Assembly: GCA_009841165.1 (NCBI GenBank)
Contig: VXMI01000157.1
Span: 1-64,000 of the forward strand
From: Gemmatimonadota bacterium
GTDB taxonomy: Bacteria > Gemmatimonadota > Gemmatimonadetes > Longimicrobiales > Gaopeijiaceae
Direction: 5' to 3'
DNA length: 64,000 bases
Positions 63,252-64,000 of this stretch are shown piece after piece; position 1 is the stretch's first letter, and each line of letters begins with the position of its first letter. The notes beneath the pieces were generated by a model, which was not told where the DNA came from, did not search any database, and saw only the letters and a list, made by a program, of their open reading frames with translations. Position numbers and translations under genes: made by a program.

Positions 63252-63330
63252 GCCGCGACGCGCCGGGCACCCAGCCTGGCACCCAACCGCGGGCCGCTGG
63301 GCGCGCGCGTCGTTGCCGTCTGTGCGCAAG

Positions 63331-63414
63331 TGCCGGGGGCGGGACTCGAACCCGCATGGGAATGCTCCCGGGGGATTTTAAGTCCCCTGTGTATACCGAT
63401 TTCACCACCCCGGC
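63331..63414 (-). tRNA. tRNA-Leu(UAA)
   Basis: The minus strand folds as an 84-nt class II tRNA. The acceptor stem is GCCGGGG/CCCCGGC with discriminator A and no encoded CCA. The anticodon loop CTTAAAA gives anticodon UAA (complement of 63378-63380), reading UUA leucine codons. The long variable arm and T arm (GCGGGTTCGAGTCCCGC) fit leucine tRNA. It lies 44 bases after the arginase-family gene on the same strand. Confidence 0.95.
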
Positions 63415-63458
63415 CGGGGGGATGAAACCTAGCAGGCGCGCGCCGAACGGCGGAATCG

Positions 63459-64000
63459 CTACAGGATCGTCGCGCCGAGAGCGGAGGCCACGAGGCCCAC
63501 ACCCAGCAGTGCCGTCTGGTTGCGGTCGTCGAGCACGGGGTTGAGTTCGACGACCTCCAGACTCAGCAGTCCGCCGGAGCGGGACGCCTTCTCGCATACC
63601 AGGTGGCCCTCCCTGTAGGTGAGCCCGCCCCGGACCGGCGTGCCGACTCCGGGAGCGACCCCCGGGTCGAGGGCATCGAGGTCGAGGGACAGGTGGAATC
63701 CGCACGTCCCGTCGCCGGCGCGTTCCAGCGCCTCGTCCATGCAGGTGGCCACGCCCCTTTCGTCAACCTCCGACATCGTAAACACCCGCACTCCCAGCTC
63801 CCGGATGAGCGCCTTTTCGCCCTGATCCAGTTCGCGCGCACCCAGGACGCTCACGTTTTCGGGGCGAACGGACGCCCGTCCACGGGTCAGACGCGGCTCG
63901 CCGAAGCCCAGGAGCACCGCCAGCGGCATCCCGTGAATGTTGCCGGTGGGCGTCGTGTGGGGCTGGTTCATGTCGGTGTGGGCGTCTACCCAGATGACGC
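63459..64000 (-). CDS. Arginase/ureohydrolase-family enzyme, 3' part only
   Basis: Manganese ureohydrolase whose 5' end lies beyond the right edge. The visible part holds WVDAHTDMNQPHTTPTGNIH, continuing GMPLAVLLGFG, and the second metal motif HLSLDLDALDPGVAPGVG, followed by GGLTYREGHLV and LEVVELNPVLDDRNQTA. The GNIHGMPLA segment and the pattern of the acidic loop point to arginase rather than agmatinase, so it probably makes ornithine and urea from arginine. The closing membrane-like helix (LLGVGLVASALGATIL) is the usual arginase C-terminus. The tRNA-Leu gene follows. Confidence 0.9.
   Translation of the reverse strand, partial: VIWVDAHTDMNQPHTTPTGNIHGMPLAVLLGFGEPRLTRGRASVRPENVSVLGARELDQGEKALIRELGVRVFTMSEVDERGVATCMDEALERAGDGTCGFHLSLDLDALDPGVAPGVGTPVRGGLTYREGHLVCEKASRSGGLLSLEVVELNPVLDDRNQTALLGVGLVASALGATIL

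Overview
The window is a gene-dense, high-GC chromosomal segment from a diderm (Gram-negative) bacterium. Lipid-transport (Mla) genes, Omp85-type barrels, several lipoproteins and a heptose-kinase fragment indicate an outer membrane. The gene mix (a peptidase/TolB-propeller/Omp85 fusion, a stand-alone FlgD-like domain, a DUF6702-type protein, many exported hydrolases) resembles Gemmatimonadota (Longimicrobiales or Palauibacterales-like). That placement is inference from gene content, not a phylogeny. No insertion sequence, prophage, integron or CRISPR array is visible.

Region by region. 1-6.1 kb: the 5' part of a heptose-kinase-like gene, a D-threonine-aldolase-like enzyme and a BNR/sialidase-like secreted protein on the minus strand, divergent from a 1031-aa outer-membrane fusion protein. 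6.1-9.2 kb: a minus-strand mlaE-mlaF-mlaD operon led by a small barrel protein. 9.2-15.6 kb: DUF6702-like protein, YncE-like propeller, CorC-type membrane protein, lspA, the tmRNA gene ssrA, dusB, a ptsN-like EIIA and a small FlgD-Ig protein. 15.7-21.4 kb: selB, recO, a SHOCT-tailed membrane protein, a bifunctional nuclease and metK. 21.5-25.2 kb: a PTS phosphorelay with no permease (ptsI, ptsH, EIIA-Man, hprK) next to the ribosome hibernation factor. 25.3-31.4 kb: glycosyltransferase, nusB, the riboflavin operon ribD-ribE-ribB(A)-ribH, and a barrel protein. 31.3-35.4 kb: purM, a PfkB kinase, argS and a zinc-ribbon protein. 35.5-43.4 kb: the propionyl-CoA route (mutase large subunit, biotin carrier, biotin carboxylase, carboxyltransferase), with a double-PDZ protein and a lipoprotein binding protein. 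43.5-49.3 kb: rpsA, an aroA-cmk fusion, tyrA and rnz. 49.5-54.3 kb: a plus-strand operon of exported proteins (Tat-type PLP enzyme, S9 peptidase, CarboxypepD-regulatory-like protein, lipoprotein). 54.3-64 kb: an MscS channel, a serine hydrolase, apaG, a lipoprotein, a three-repeat protein coupled to an outer-membrane barrel, an exported FAH-family protein, tRNA-Leu(UAA) and an arginase cut by the window edge.

Most genes lie in minus-strand operons with overlapping stop and start codons (ATGA, GTGA, TTGA, TGATG and a recurrent 8-base type), so translational coupling is widespread. GTG and TTG starts are common. No gene-free stretch reaches 300 bases. The longest gaps are the divergent spacers at 2680-2929 and 56776-57013 and the rpsA leader at 45313-45532.

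Points most worth following up: a RibBA whose GTP cyclohydrolase II half has lost its zinc cysteines; tandem AT-rich operator-like sites 21 bp apart upstream of apaG; the coupled operon of exported PLP enzyme and peptidase; a protein with three internal repeats paired with an outer-membrane barrel; a likely CTG start that would add a missing signal peptide; and the permease-less PTS/HPr-kinase cluster.
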